Shown here piece by piece: positions 35,837 to 48,194 of a stretch of 64,000 bases of DNA. Both the position numbers and the translations under genes were made by a program. The DNA is from Amblyornis subalaris (taxonomy: Eukaryota > Chordata > Aves > Passeriformes > Ptilonorhynchidae), in NCBI GenBank assembly GCA_018881555.1, contig JACAXG010000233.1:758015-822014 (forward strand), read 5' to 3'. Every line of letters begins with the position of its first letter. Within the stretch, counting starts at the first letter, position 1. Below the pieces are notes generated by a model, which was given only the letters and a program-made list of their open reading frames with translations, was not told the origin of the DNA and ran no database searches.

Positions 35837-37320
35837 TCTAACTTACAAAATTCTGGAAAGAAAAAGTTCAGCCTTGAATCTGCTTTGTTTGAGGGGCAAG
35901 TGGTATTTTGGGGTTTGGAAAGTCTACATAAGATTGCAAGGTTTAATTCCGAGACTTAGGAAATTCCTGGGTTTCTAAGCCCTTCTTTTGGGGTGCTACT
36001 GGAGCATCATGGTCTTAACTGTGAATTGAGGCATCCAGAATCTAGTTCTAATCTTGTAACCTTTTGTTAGCAGCTGTACAAGCCTTCTGTATAAAGGTGT
36101 CAATGAATGAGTGATTTCTAAACTCTCTTCAGTTTTAACAAAAATGTTTGCTGAAAACATACTGTTTTTCGCGGTTGTGTAAAGCTTTGCACATTAATCT
36201 AGAGAAGGATGGTTTGCAAGCTGAAACACAGGAAGCCAGGGCTTAAACTCATTTGCATCTTCCTTAGCAGTGGTAAAAATAGGGACTGCTGTTACGAAAT
36301 GTGCATTTTCTGCAAATCCCATGGTAGGAAAAGCTTATACGTCCACTTCATATCCATGAAAGTTTCGTGAGTTGATAGACTCATCCCCATTTGTGCTTTG
36401 GTGCCATTTAATGCCACTGAGAAATGGGTTCAGAGATTATTCTGGTTTTCCGATTTTAATTCCCTAAATTCAAAAGCACACAAAGGATTTTACTTATTTA
36501 TCTGAGTAGTTGGTGTATGCACGTAACAGGATCACAAGTGCTTGGGCAAGGTCAGGACCAGAACTGTTTTTTTCAGTTGGGACAGTAGCTTTCTTCATTC
36601 CATGTATTTAAATCTCTTCTTGGTTAGTTTTATTTCAATTTTTAAAACATTCTTTGTTTGAGCTGTTGTCATTTTGAGATTGTTCATGTTTTGCTCAGAC
36701 CTATGTTCTTTCTTCTAAAGGGCCTCTGCATTTTCTGAGAATTACTGTTCTTTCAGGTTAAGCCCTGAAGTGGATGAAAGTTCTATTTTTTGTTGATGAT
36801 ACCTCATTTACATGTCATGCCTTCATCTTCATGCTTCAAGTTTAATTACATACATCGTCTCTAGCCCTTTCTTTTCTTTACATTTGGTAAAGCCAACATA
36901 TATTGTATTTTCTGCAGTGTTGCAAACCTCCTCATGGAGTTCCTGTTGTTTCCTGTATCTCCCTGTTCTGGCAGCAAGTCACAGCTTGGTCTGGCTCAAT
37001 ATCCGAGGCTGTTGAGCAGTCCTCTTGGAAATCTTCTGGAAAGATGTGTGTCCATCTAGACAAGATGGCATAGAGAGCAATCCTGACAGGGCAAGCAAAT
37101 TGTAATTACAGCTGTAAATCCTTGAATTGTGACTGTATACGTATAATACATAAAATGTAATGTAGAGGTTAATTGTGCTTAGCAGTGTGATATGAGTTTT
37201 GCTTCAGTCTTTCATCTTAGTTATCTTTTCCTCCTGCTCCGAAATTTCTCTAGGTAGACACAGTATCACTGAAGCTGAGCAGGGACCTCCTTTTTTCTCA
37301 GACTAAAGGATTAAGGGATT

Positions 37321-37710
37321 TTCACAGAATCCTAGGATAGTTTGGGTTGGAAGGAAGCTTAAAGCTCATCCAGTTCCACCCCCTGCCATGGGCAGGGGCA
37401 CCTTCCACTATCCAAGTTTGCTCCAAGCCCCATCCAACCTGGCCTTGGACACTGACAGGGATGGGGCAGCCACAGCTTCTCTGGACAACCTGTGTCAGGC
37501 CTTCCCCACCCTCACAGCCAGGAATTCCTTTCCAATATCCCATCTAACCCTGCCCTCTGGCACTGGGAAGCCATTCCCCCTTGTCCTGTCCCTCCACCCC
37601 TTGTCCCAAGTCCCTCTGCAGATCTCCTGGAGCCCCTTTAGGCACTGGCAGGGGCTCTGAGGTTTCCCTGTTCACCTCTTCTGCAGGTGAACACTCCCAG
37701 CTCTCAGCCT
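37321..37710 (-). mobile_element. CR1 LINE 3' fragment
   Basis: An antisense CR1 of about 0.39 kb: TTCACAGAATCCTAGGATAG, GAAGCTTAAAGCTCATCC, GGCCTTGGACACTGACAGGG, ATTCCTTTCCAATATCCC, CACTGGGAAGCCATTCCCCC and GGCACTGGCAGGGGCTCTGA. Confidence 0.93.
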
Positions 37711-38548
37711 GTCTATAGCTGCTGACCAGTGGTCCAGTTTATTTTCTGTCCTGTCAAGAAGTAGCCCAGAGCCCATATGTTTCTGATGTGAACCCAGAAG
37801 AGCCTGAAGTAGCTACCTGGCCTTGTCCTAAGCTTGGATATATACATTTACACAGTGCTTTTGGAATCTGTACAGATTAACAGCCTGGTATGAAGGCAAA
37901 AAATGGCACAATTTGGAGCTGTTGACATTTATCAGGAATATTTCATATCTGGAAGGAAAAGAAACAAGTGTATATGTGTTTGCATCCCTGAATTTCTAGG
38001 ACTTTAAAGCTGTCGTCATTTGCCATTCTATCCCAGAAAGAGATGCAATCATCTTCTTATGGTACCCTGCAAAGCTTTGTGCCCTGGCAGGTTTACCACA
38101 AATATTTAACTCATTTAAATCACTGTGTTTTTACCAATAAGTATCCAGGCAGAGCTGTTTGATTGATTTTTCCCAAAATGACCTGGCTTCTCAGTACTCT
38201 ATTAAAAAAATTGTAATTGCTGAACTATGACCAGAGGCACGTCTGCTTCTCTGGCAGTAGTTCGCATCTGACACTGAAAATTCACTGCTGAGCATTTATT
38301 TTCCTGCAGCTGTGGTTGTACAAACCTTTACTCAAAGTGATCTGAAAACAGAAATCACGTATCAATGAAACTCGCTGAAACAGTTACCGCACTATAATTA
38401 ACCTTTCCTGCCTTCCTGGACCAGCAAGATTGTGACCCATTAGAATATGGGTTACTTTCCTATGGAACTTTACCCCCTGTGAAACATGTTGTTGTCTACT
38501 ACCGTTTGTGTAGTTGCTTAAACTTTTATAATTCTATTATTGTAGATA

Positions 38549-38564
38549 ATACTAAATTTAGTAT
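38549..38564. repeat. 16-bp perfect AT-rich palindrome
   Basis: ATACTAAATTTAGTAT is its own reverse complement. It lies in a very AT-rich stretch (38520-38600) of DYM intron. No function is evident. Confidence 0.5.
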
Positions 38565-40547
38565 ATATTTATTAAATAATATTTAAAATATTTATTTAGC
38601 TGGTTTTGAACTTCTTATCACCCTGAGGGTTTTTTTCAAACCCCCTGCCATGCTCCAAGCCCCTGTTTTCTTCACTGTCTTTCCGTTTGCACCTATTCCT
38701 TACTCAGATCTCTGAACAAGATGTGAGGCTCACACTTAGTCTAGCACATTTCCTGTTTGCTTCCTTCATCTCCCCACCATCATCCTCTGTGCTGTGAGCC
38801 TGAGGAGGAGAAAAAGATGGTATCGGGCAGGTGTGGTGTAACCCATACAAATATTTCACCAAAGCCACACAGGCTTGCTGTCTGAAATCAAAGAGAAACA
38901 CTGCAGACATGAACACAACCAGAGGAAGATGAAACGGCCTTATCACCCCATAAGAATTAAGTAATTGCAAAAATTCAATCTATCAGTATCTTAGAGCAAG
39001 GCCTGAGACCTTTTCTTCCATGAATTGTGCTCTGTTAAAGAACTCAAGTCCTTATATTTATTTAAAACCCAAATATATGGATGTTTCCATATGTACCTGT
39101 GCATCCATACCATCAACAGTGTACCAGGCATGACTGTTGAGTTGTTTTCAAGATCCTTGGCCGTTAAATTGACTCAGATTGGTATTGGGGAACAGATTTC
39201 CAAGTGGCATTGTGGATTTTGCAGACGAGTACAGGTGTCATTCCTCTGCCCAAACTCCTCACAGGTTGGTATGTTTGGTGCAAGGCAGGCTGTAATCCTT
39301 GCTGGGGTAAATATTCATGACTTGGTACAGTGCTGAATCTGAGCAGGTTTTTTTTTTCCTTGCCATCTGATGTATTTTGCTAATGAGGTCCAATCCTACA
39401 GATGCTTTGCAGGCAATATTGCTATATTTAGCTGAAACAGTATGAAACACATAATTTGCCGGCAAGTCATTAGGTTACCAAACAGGACTCATGGTAAGCT
39501 TTTCAAACACACAGAAATTCCATTTTCGGAAAGACTTTGAAGGTTTGGATTGATGTAAAGTTAACATGAATTTGACTCTCAAATGTGTTCATACTTCTTT
39601 GAAAATAGTACTTTTCTCCTCAAAGAGTCACCTGCTTTTGAAAATACAGAGTTGTGCTTGATGGCTGTTTGAGAAACCAAAGTTTCTAACCAGAACTCGA
39701 GGAAAAGAGGCTTCCCCAGTTTTTTATTAACCCAGCTCTTTAATTTCTTTATTTTCCACAGTGGCTGCCCCATGTCTTTGATGAAGGCTGCTTTTCATCC
39801 AGCAGAACATGTAGATCAGGGAAGAAGCAGAGACATCACTCTTAAAGCAGCTCCATCTGCCCTTGCTTACATTATCTGAGTGGAGATCATCCACTGACAT
39901 AACACTGTGGCCTAAGAGCAGCTTTGAGGGTTCATTTGAAGGGAAGGGGATGTTTTGTTTAATGTATGGCTCAAGTCTTGTAGCTCAGATGCCACTGCAC
40001 TGCCTGGAGCGGTGCCAGGTGCTGCTCGCTGGCCGTGATGTTCTCTCCCTCAACGTTAACTGAAAAAATTAAAAAAAAACCAAAAACACAACAAACCACC
40101 CAATGTAATTGAACTTCTGCGGTGGGGGTGTTACTGCAGTTCAGTTCTGCGTCTGTTCATCGGACTTCCCGTGGTTTTTCATCAAATCATGTGATTGACA
40201 ACGCAGACAGTCTGCAAAGTTCTCGGTCTGTCTCGTTTGTCCCCTCGTCCCAACCACTAAATCTGACTTCTGCTTTGTCTGGCAGAAAAACACAAGATAG
40301 GGTGCTGTGGTGGGGTGATTCACCAGAGCTGATAAGTGCTGTCTGTGTTTAAACTGTGCCGCTCCAACCGTAATGTTACCTCTGTCTCTCGGGTTTTCAA
40401 GGACTTTCTCAGGCTGATTTATTTTAAACTATCTGAGTTGTCTGTCCCTATAAGGGCTGGAGAGAAATGCAAATAATGGCTCCGTTTATGTCAGGGCAAG
40501 GAGTTCAGAAATTTAAGTAGTGGACAGTATTGTAAATTGGATCAAAA

Positions 40548-40945
40548 AAGGGTTTGGGTTGGGAGAGATCTTAAAGATCATCTCATTCCAACCCCTGCCT
40601 TCCACTATCCCAGGTTGCTCCAAGCCCTGTCCAGCCTGGCCTTGGACACTTCCAGGGATGGGGCAGTCACAGCTTCTCTGGCCAGCGTTTGCCGGGACCT
40701 CACCACCCCAACAGCCAGGAATTCCTTCCCAATATCCCATCTAACCCTGCCCTCTGGCACTGGGAAGCCATTCCCCCTTGTCCTGTCCCTCCATCCCTTG
40801 TCCCAAGTCCCTCTCCAGCTCTCCTGGAGCCCCTTTAGGCACTGGCAGGGGCTCTGAGGTCTCCCTGGAGCCTTCTCTTCTCTGGGTGAACACCCCCAGC
40901 TCTCTGAGCCTGGCCCCAGAGCAGTGTTGCTCCATCTTTCAACAC
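40548..40945 (-). mobile_element. CR1 LINE 3' fragment
   Basis: An antisense CR1 of about 0.4 kb, nearly the same as the one at 37321-37710. It shows GGTTTGGGTTGGGAGAGATC, CTTCCACTATCCCAGGTTGC, GGCCTTGGACACTTCCAGGG, CCAATATCCCATCTAACCC, CCCTTTAGGCACTGGCAGGG and CACCCCCAGCTCTCTGAGCC. Confidence 0.93.
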
Positions 40946-41673
40946 CATCCATCTGAACAAACAGGGTGGTGAAGGAAAAAAAGTGATGATTCATCCCATG
41001 CCAAAGCTTTTCCTCTGTCATTAAGACTGCCATTTAAGATGCCTTAGAACAATCTCTCTTTTCAAGTGGTGCTAAAAATCAGGTTCATTGGAGTGTCACC
41101 AGCTGGGATGCAAATGTCTTTCCAGGAGTAAGTTGGACACTGCAGCAGAAAGGCAGAAGAAAGTGGGTTTGTGCACTGCTGGTTTGATGTGCCACTTTGG
41201 GAATTTGGTTAACCGTGATAAAGTCCTCACCAGTGCTGCCTGGGGTGTTGCTGGGGGTGCCGTGAGACTCCTGTGGCCTGGTTGCTTTACAGCTCTCCTG
41301 AAACATTCATTCTGTGTCACCTCCTGTGTGTCTGCAGCACATGGCCATGGCTTCTGATCACTCTCTGGGGAGCAGTACATACAGGAGACAAATCACACAA
41401 ATCTGAGTTTAAGTACTCCTTGGACTGTCACCTGAAAACCTTGAAAATCTTTTTGAAAATCTAAAAGCTTTTTGGCATTGATCAAGCTTTTTACGTGGCA
41501 TTCAAACCTTGCTGTTACAAATACTTTTAAAATCACTCTGATAAGGAAGAAACTTTTGATGATTTTGTTTGTTAATGAATTCTGTTTTCAGTGAACACCC
41601 TGTTAGTGAAATAGTGTGGGTAGTTTTTTATCTTAGCAGTGGATGGCTGCCATGGTTAATCTTGCAAGTTAGA

Positions 41674-41790
41674 TCATAGAATCACTGAGGTTGGAAAAGC
41701 CCTCTAAGATCATTGAGTTCAAGCGTGAACTCAGCAGCACTGTGTTCACCACTAAACCATATTCCCAAGTGCTACATCCACACCCCAAAG
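41674..41790 (-). mobile_element. CR1 LINE 3' tip
   Basis: An antisense, diverged CR1 end: ATCATAGAATCACTGAGGTT, GGAAAAGCCCTCTAAGATC and CCCAAGTGCTACATCCACAC. Confidence 0.85.
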
Positions 41791-42839
41791 ATGCTGGTGC
41801 AGTTTTCTCCATGCTGGGCCTCTAGGATTTCTCATTTTAAATAAATGAGAAAACATGGCCAGCACACAGCTGTGGGTCATTGCAGTCATCTAAAAAAGGT
41901 GGGTTTGAATTGCTGGCCTGGAATTCTAATACTTCATGTCTCATCAATGCATTGAGCTGTCCTGAGCCCACTGTTCAGGTGGACCGTCAAAAATCCATCA
42001 CTCCTGCCATAACCTACCTTCTTTTTATACAGACACATTCAAAACTGTGTGTATGTAGTGGCAGTGCATGTTATCTCTCTCCTTAAAAATCTAATTCTCC
42101 CTGTTTGCATTTCCAAGATACCCCTGCAGACTGTTCATAGTACATGTGGAGTGTGAGAGAGACCAGGCTGACTGCAGTGAGTTACAGCCTTTAATCTGGA
42201 ATTGATTATTAAATTGCTGCAGTACGATCGCAATAGATGGCAGCATCGATCAGCCTGAAGACAGGCTGAATAATACAATCAATGCATGGCTTATTGCCCG
42301 AAAATATGAATGCTACCTGCTTCATTTTATGCTGCCCTTCCAGCTGAGACATAATGGGGTAGTAAGGCCTGAGCATCTCAGATGCAGCTGTTTGAATTTC
42401 TAATATAATTTTACCTACTGTTTGAAGGCTGAAGATGTTTGTTAAGCTGCATGAGAGCCCAGTCTACTGCCATGGGTGTTTCCAAAACCAGTAGCTATAT
42501 CTGTGACCTGAAGGTGAAAAAAAAAAAGTTATCTGTATTTAATTCAACTCAAATTGGCATCTTTAATCACTTTTTTTCCCCCTTCCCTCCCAAAGGGGCC
42601 ACCATGGGCTGCAGTCCTGGTGTGGAGCCACCCCTGGGGTGAAGAGTGACAGCTGTGTAAGACTTTTCTCTGGAAGTGTTGCCATGGTGTAATCATGAGG
42701 TTTAACCGTTCATTCTGCTGATGCAGTGCTGAACGGAACGTGCTCCTGTCTACAATGACCACAAGTCAGGAAGTTTTGGAAGGAAGTGGGGAAGATTACA
42801 CTGAGGATAAGCAGAGTAGAATATCAGGTTTTTTTAAAA

Positions 42840-43215
42840 AAATAAATAATAATGAGAATGTACATGAGGGCTGGATTGAGGGATGGCAGAGGGGGAAGGC
42901 AGGGACGGCTTGAGAACTTGGAGCCGAGTTGGGAGGGGATAGAGAATGTCAATTAAAAGGAGGATCTCACAAGGCTGATGAGAAAAAAAGAAAGCTTGGA
43001 TGAGTACAAAAGAGAAAGATATGCTAAAGAGAGAAAATAAGGATGCAGTGCAGGAGAATTGGGGTGGCAGTAGGCTGGGAGACTGGAAATGAGAGGTGGG
43101 GGTGAGTAGGGGTGCAAGGTACCTAAGAGCAAAAAAACAAAGTGATGCAGAAGATTAAACAGGCTGGTCAAAACAGACTTTGGGAAGAGAGGTTGCAGAC
43201 AGGTGGTAGAAAGTG
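42840..43215 (+). repeat. Purine-biased tract
   Basis: About 375 bp in which the plus strand is dominated by A and G, for example GAGAAAAAAAGAAAGC and AGAGAGAAAATAAGG, without a clear repeat unit. It is not CR1. It may be an eroded GA-rich simple repeat. Confidence 0.5.
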
Positions 43216-43594
43216 GTTTAGGTGCACAAAATGACTATGGGAGAGTTCTCTACCACAAACTGCATGTCTGACACAGGAAATTAAACTTGCTGATATACCT
43301 TTGAGGTTCTGCGCTTTGAACTCAACAGGAGTTAGATGCAACAACCTTATCTTTTAGCTGCCTCAGTTCCTTGAACAGAGATAGTACTATCCTCTTTCCC
43401 TACCTGACTGCTCTGAGACTGAGCTCCCCACGCTTCCCAAAGTCATAAGGTACAATAATGACAGTCAAAATACTTCCTCCCAGACTCAACATTGGCATCC
43501 AGTTGAGTGGAGCTGTGGTGAGGGAGCTGACCCCAACATAAGCCAAACCACAGCAGGCTGGAGAACGGTGGAAGGTGACACTGACGTCCTCATC

Positions 43595-43695
43595 GATGGA
43601 GGAGATGGCACGTTGTCACCCAAGGCTGTGGTTGAGTGAAACCGAAAAAGGTGTGCATGGAGACATGTAGGAGGTGGCACATTGTCACCTGGGGT
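43595..43695 (+). repeat. Imperfect two-copy tandem repeat (~69 bp apart)
   Basis: GGAGATGGCACGTTGTCACC near 43603 recurs as GGAGGTGGCACATTGTCACC near 43671, each followed by a TGG/GGTTG-rich segment. This suggests a decayed minisatellite. Confidence 0.45.
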
Positions 43696-43830
43696 TGGAT
43701 GAGGCTGTCAATGGATACATCTTCCTCATAAAGCGTAACACAGGAGGCCCCTTTGTGTCGTGGTGTAATTGTGTGCTCAGAACTTGCACCAAACTGCTCT
43801 AGGAGCAGCAGCATCACAAGGAAGGAGCAG

Positions 43831-43962
43831 AATCATAGAGTCACAGAATCCTTTAGGTTGGAATCCTTTAGGTTGAAAAAAAAGATCACTGAATCTGGCT
43901 GTTCCCCCAACACTGCCGAGGCCGCCACTAACCCATGTCCCCGGGTGCCACACCCACACATT
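43831..43962 (-). mobile_element. CR1 LINE 3' tip with internal 15-bp tandem duplication
   Basis: An antisense CR1 end: AATCATAGAGTCACAGAATC, CCCCCAACACTGCCGAGGCC and ATGTCCCCGGGTGCCACACC. GAATCCTTTAGGTTG occurs twice in tandem (43846-43860 and 43861-43875). Confidence 0.88.
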
Positions 43963-44527
43963 TTCTACAACTTCTCTACACGTTTGTGTATTTTCTGACT
44001 CCAAGAATACAAATAACCTGGGTGCACAGAAGTGAAGTACATAACCCTGAAAACCAAGTGTCCAAGAAATGTCCCTTCAAAGGAGACTGATCCAGCCAGA
44101 AGTCTTGTACCCTAAGGCAAGGAAATAGGACACTGAGCTCAAGAAATAGGATAGGGAATACCTTCATTATTAATGGGCAAAGAGGCTCCTTAGCCATTGC
44201 TGTGCTTGTTCTGATCATGTCACACTGTAGAGTTTATTCTTAGTCTTAGCCACAGCCTTATAAATAATAGAATGGGTCATGTTTTATCTTACCCCAGTGA
44301 TCATTGTAATGCGGCTTTGGCCTGAGACTCTGCCAAGCTCAGACACAGGCAACATTTAGAAGTGCATAAAGGGAAGAGCACAGAACAAAAGTAGGCTCAG
44401 CTCTTCCCAAATCGCAGGCTTATCAAGACTGAACATGGTGGGTTTGCAGTGTCTCTGCTGCTTTGGGAGGGAAAAAATGAGAAAACTGGGAAATTGAGGT
44501 TATAGCATGTCTGTTTCTTCTCTCTGG

Positions 44528-44780
44528 TGACCAGGGACAGGACCCAGGGAACAGCTGGAGCTGTGTCAGGGGAGGGTTAGGCTGGATATCAGGGAGAGGT
44601 TCTTACCCCAGCCTCCCCAGGGAATGGGCACAGCCCCAAGGCTGCCAGAGCTCCAGGAGTGTTTGGACAACGCTCTCAGGCACAGGGTGGGATTGCTGGG
44701 GTGTCTGTGCAGGGTTGGGGGTTGGACTGATGATCCTTGTGGGTCCCTTCCCACTTGGGATATTCTGTGATCCTGTGATG
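44528..44780 (+). mobile_element. CR1 LINE 3' fragment (distinct subfamily)
   Basis: A sense CR1 of another subfamily: GGGACAGGACCCAGGGAAC, GCTGGATATCAGGGAGAGG, GGCACAGCCCCAAGGCTGCC, GGGTTGGACTGATGATCC and a terminal ATTCTGTGATCCTGTGATG. It lies about 450 bp before the last DYM exon. Confidence 0.88.
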
Positions 44781-45226
44781 TAAAAAACTGTGTTTATTTT
44801 TTCAGTCTTTCCAAAGGACTGCCCTGCTAAGGAGCCAAGTACAATTAATAACAAAATGGTTTTTAGGGAAAAGTGCAATAAATAGGTCTGTATGTGCACA
44901 AGCAAGAAGGCTTTTGAGGGGCTGCTAAAAATGACAGTTTTCCTTAAGACCTTTGTGTTTTGTAAAGGATTCACATGTTTAGTCTGTTAGCAGGCAAATG
45001 GATTGTGACCAGAAGGCTTGAATACAATATGCTAATGTAGCATTCGGCTCAAAGAAGAAATTATAAATTATTTCTTTATCCTGTAAATATTTTCCTTTGG
45101 TTCTAATGGTTTAGTTCCTTCCATTATTTTTTTCACCAAACCTCTTTCTTCAGTGTTTACGTGGGCTGTGTGTTTGCAAGCAGACATGCAAACCTTCCCT
45201 CACTGGACTCTGGCTTCTTGTTGCAG

Positions 45227-45376
45227 AAGTTCCCTGAGCTGAAGTTCAAGTACGTGGAGGAGGAGCAGCCTGAGGAGTTCTTCATCCCCTATGTGTGGTC
45301 CCTGGTGTACAACTCAGCCGTGGCCCTGTACTGGAACCCCCGTGACATCCAGCTCTTCACCATGGACTCGGGCTGA
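45227..45376 (+). CDS. DYM: DYM (dymeclin), terminal coding exon with stop
   Basis: This exon encodes the last 49 residues of dymeclin, from [19 protein letters not shown] through [19 protein letters not shown] to the terminus DSG, followed by TGA at 45374-45376. The acceptor is TTGCAG at 45221-45226, and the phase-0 start matches the preceding exon. The [20 protein letters not shown] block is a hallmark of the vertebrate dymeclin C-terminus. The last residue is Gly rather than the Asp I remember from mammals, and a few other conservative changes are present, so the gene looks functional and under purifying selection. The exon has much higher GC than the surrounding intron. Confidence 0.96.
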   Translation, partial: KFPELKFKYVEEEQPEEFFIPYVWSLVYNSAVALYWNPRDIQLFTMDSG

Positions 45377-45965
45377 GGGACAGCCCGGCCAGGCCAGCCC
45401 CACTCCATCTTACAGGAAACGAGCCTCCGCACCCCTTCCAACATGACTCCCTCCAACTGCACCCTCCGACCTCAGAGCCAGTGTCCAGCCCAGCCACATG
45501 CTGGGGACAGGCTGGTGTGGGGCACTGACGGCTTGTAGGCAACCTTGTGTTTATAGTCCATAACCTAGAGCTTGTTTGATGAAAATGAGGCCTTACACAT
45601 GGGGTATGATGTTACTACCAACCACAAACCTGATTGTCCTTTTAACTTAACGGGCTAAATGAGATTTGCAGGCTTTGATTTGGAAGCAGTGTTTGTATTT
45701 TTGGCTCTTCCGAGCGGGGCAGCTTCCTTGGGTCAGGCTTTTTATGGTCCCTTTGATTCTGCCGTGGGTTGCTTGTTACCTAACCCCATGTTTTCACTCA
45801 CAGCCCTTCGTTTCCGTGGCACTGTCAAGGCTGCAGTCCTTAAATTGCTGTCTACGCTGTCATCTGAGGGAACTAAGCAAGCAGCATCTTAATCAGATTA
45901 GCTCCCAGGCAGATTCAAAACACTTGATTTAGATGTTTGTGGGAGGATTTTCAATAGCAAGTCTT

Positions 45966-45983
45966 TTGTTGTTGTTGTTGTTT
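45966..45983 (+). repeat. (TTG)n run in DYM 3' UTR
   Basis: About five TTG/GTT units in a T-rich context, within the inferred DYM 3' UTR. Confidence 0.7.
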
Positions 45984-47042
45984 GATTGGCAAATACTCTC
46001 CAGAGGGCAAGAAACACCTGCTTTCAGAGTCAGGTCCCTTACAGACTTGTTTTTCTGTGCTCCTGTGCAAAATTGTTCCTGGAAATTGAACGTGTAGGGA
46101 AGAGGGGGGAAAAAATGTCCAAAGAAAAAAATTATAATATTGTAAAATAGACCAGTGTCCTGTAAAACTGTGCGTGATGGTGACAGTGTGTTTTGGGGAT
46201 CCTTGACAAAGCTCTGTGTTGAAAACCTCCTGTTGATTTTTAAAGTTTTATGGCTGAAGTATAAATTTATCTGAATGTAGAATACTACTCTCTTTTTTTG
46301 TTGTTTTCAAGTGCCCTTTCCTGATACACCTGTTCCAGCAGTGGGAAAAGCAAAAAGAAGTGGTGTGATTTTGAAAGAATCTCATTTTTCAAAGTGGGGA
46401 TCGTATTTTGGGGATGCCTGTTGCACACACGTGCACCCACTCTCCTCATCCCACGTGCTGCTGTGTGGGGGACTGTCACCAGTGCATTGCATGCCAAAAC
46501 TTCAGTTTCAAGGAATTAGTTCCTGAAGATGCGTGGCAACCCTCTGTATCCACTGCCTGCTCCAGCATGTTCTGTTTGTTGACCTGAGGAATCGGGTGCG
46601 TTTGCTTTCAGAAAGTCCTTTGAATGGCTTTAAATAGAATTTCTTGCACCGTTCTGTCCCACTGAAGGATGTGCTAAGATTGTACTTTCCTTTTATCTGC
46701 TTATTTAGAGACAGAAGTCCATTTGAGTCCTACACAAATGGAAATGCTGGCTTATAAAAAAAAAAAAGCTTTCCAAATTTATTTAAATATAGCTGCAAAG
46801 CGATGTATACAGCCCATGAGCATTTAGGACTTTGAAATGGCAGAAGCTTTTGAGAAAAGGCAATGGTAAGACTGGAGATGCAGTGTTTTCTTAGGCAAAT
46901 AGAAGAAATGAATGAACCATGACTGAGCTGCACATAAGTTGATCTGCATTCTGGATTTATTCTGTTTTGTTTTGGTCTTTGAGCAAACGTCAAAAGGGGA
47001 TAACTATTCTTGGTTACTGTAGTGATTTGTAATTTCGTCTTT

Positions 47043-47048
47043 ATTAAA
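47043..47048 (+). terminator. Candidate DYM poly(A) signal ATTAAA (proximal)
   Basis: The hexamer ATTAAA is followed within about 15 bases by a GT-rich element (GTGTTTGTGAG), the usual arrangement around a cleavage site. It lies about 1.67 kb past the DYM stop codon. Confidence 0.4.
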
Positions 47049-47698
47049 AGACTAAGAGTGTTTGTGAGTCAGCAGGGCTGCCCAGATTTGGAAAGGTCAG
47101 TCTGAAGATGCACTTTTAAACCCTGGATTCTGGAGCTGCTGGGCTGGCTCAGTGTTCATCTGTTTCAAACACCCCGGGTTGAGCAGAGAGAGGGGCCCTG
47201 CCAGGGCAGACACTGCTCAGCCGGGTGTCAGACTGCAGGAAACCTGATTTGTCTGCAAAAGGGCTTTTTACAAGGGAGGGGCACATAAAGCAGCAGTCTG
47301 ATAGAATAGGTCAAACCAGCTGCTGAACCAACATCGGTGTGGCACAGAAAATTATCTCCCACTGCCCTCCCATTGTGGTGACTCTGAGGTGCAGAAGGAA
47401 CAGGTTTGTTCCAATGGCATAATTTTCTGGTGCGTTTCATGGTGTGCCCTGCTCCGGGGTCCCAGCTGGTTTGGAACAGCTGAAGTTACCACCAAAAGCC
47501 AAAACAGCAGAGCCAGACCAAGGTTGAGGCTGAAATCCATGCTGGCCCCGTTGGCTCTCCCAAGAGCTGGAGCCTGATGTGGGCCTGGCAGTGTCCTGAT
47601 GTCTGCAGTCTGGTACGGTCACAAATACTCTGTTTTCCTTCACCTTAGGAATCCTTTTCATTACTTTGTGTGAAAGATTTACTATGCGTAATTACAAA

Positions 47699-47704
47699 AA
47701 TAAA
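47699..47704 (+). terminator. Candidate DYM poly(A) signal AATAAA (distal)
   Basis: A canonical AATAAA lies in an A-rich context, followed about 20-35 bases later by a GT-rich tract (GTTGTTCTGTTTTGTGTG). It lies about 2.3 kb past the DYM stop. With the proximal ATTAAA it suggests alternative 3' UTR lengths. A further TATAAA with T/G-rich flanks at about 47855 is a weaker alternative. Confidence 0.4.
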
Positions 47705-48194
47705 AAAGATAAAATGGTAAATACGGATGTTGTTCTGTTTTGTGTGACAGCTGCTGTGTGGTGGCTCTTGGTGTGGTCATCAGGCCCAACATGCACAAGG
47801 TTTTGTAATGTTCTCTGTGATGTGCAATTCAGAAGAATGTCATTTTATTTATTGTATAAAGTACATCAATGTTCAAGTCTGTGCCTGGTGAAAGGAGGGC
47901 CAGGTTGTGCTGCAGTGTCATGTGGGTTGTCACCTCTTGCCAGCTCAGCTTCAATGGTCACAATGGCTGCAGCCTGGAGGGGGCACTGGGAATGTGCATT
48001 GTGGGGGGAAGCAGAGAAAGGATGGAGTTGACCGCACCAGACCAGACCTGATGTGTTGCTGCACCCTCAGTTTCAATCCCCTGTTGTTCTGGCCACACCA
48101 TTTCGGCCGATGGTGTCTGTTTTGGGGGAGTGGGATGGGTGCTCCACTAGGACCTTCTGATCACACTCATATTTGGGGTGGCCTTCCAGTAGCT

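Larger units (their letters stand above)
13405..45226 (+). other. DYM: DYM intron (31,822 bp)
   Basis: This is the last DYM intron, with donor GTAAGT at 13405 and acceptor TTGCAG ending at 45226. I found no coding exon inside it. It holds at least 16 CR1 fragments, most of them antisense to DYM. It also holds TA/TG-rich microsatellites (15149-15212, 16442-16472, 24618-24662), a CpG-rich cluster (24121-24395), a purine-biased tract (42840-43215), an imperfect two-copy repeat (43595-43695) and one undetermined base (27955). Long stretches between these, such as 18.6-20.1, 23.3-24.1, 32.6-33.2 and 38.0-40.5 kb, are plain AT-rich intron. Confidence 0.85.
45377..47720 (+). other. DYM: DYM 3' untranslated region (extent inferred)
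   Basis: This is non-coding sequence directly after the DYM stop, with no CR1 insertion until 48195. The absence of repeats over 2.8 kb, in a locus otherwise dense in CR1, agrees with a constrained transcribed 3' UTR. It has a (TTG)n run at 45966-45983, A-rich patches near 46110-46135 and 46747-46758, and two good poly(A) contexts near 47043 and 47699. The real end or ends cannot be fixed from sequence alone. Confidence 0.55.

Noticed and set aside
40605..41033. 142-codon minus-strand open frame
   Set aside because: It lies mostly within the CR1 at 40548-40945 and reads the standard CR1 3' sequence.
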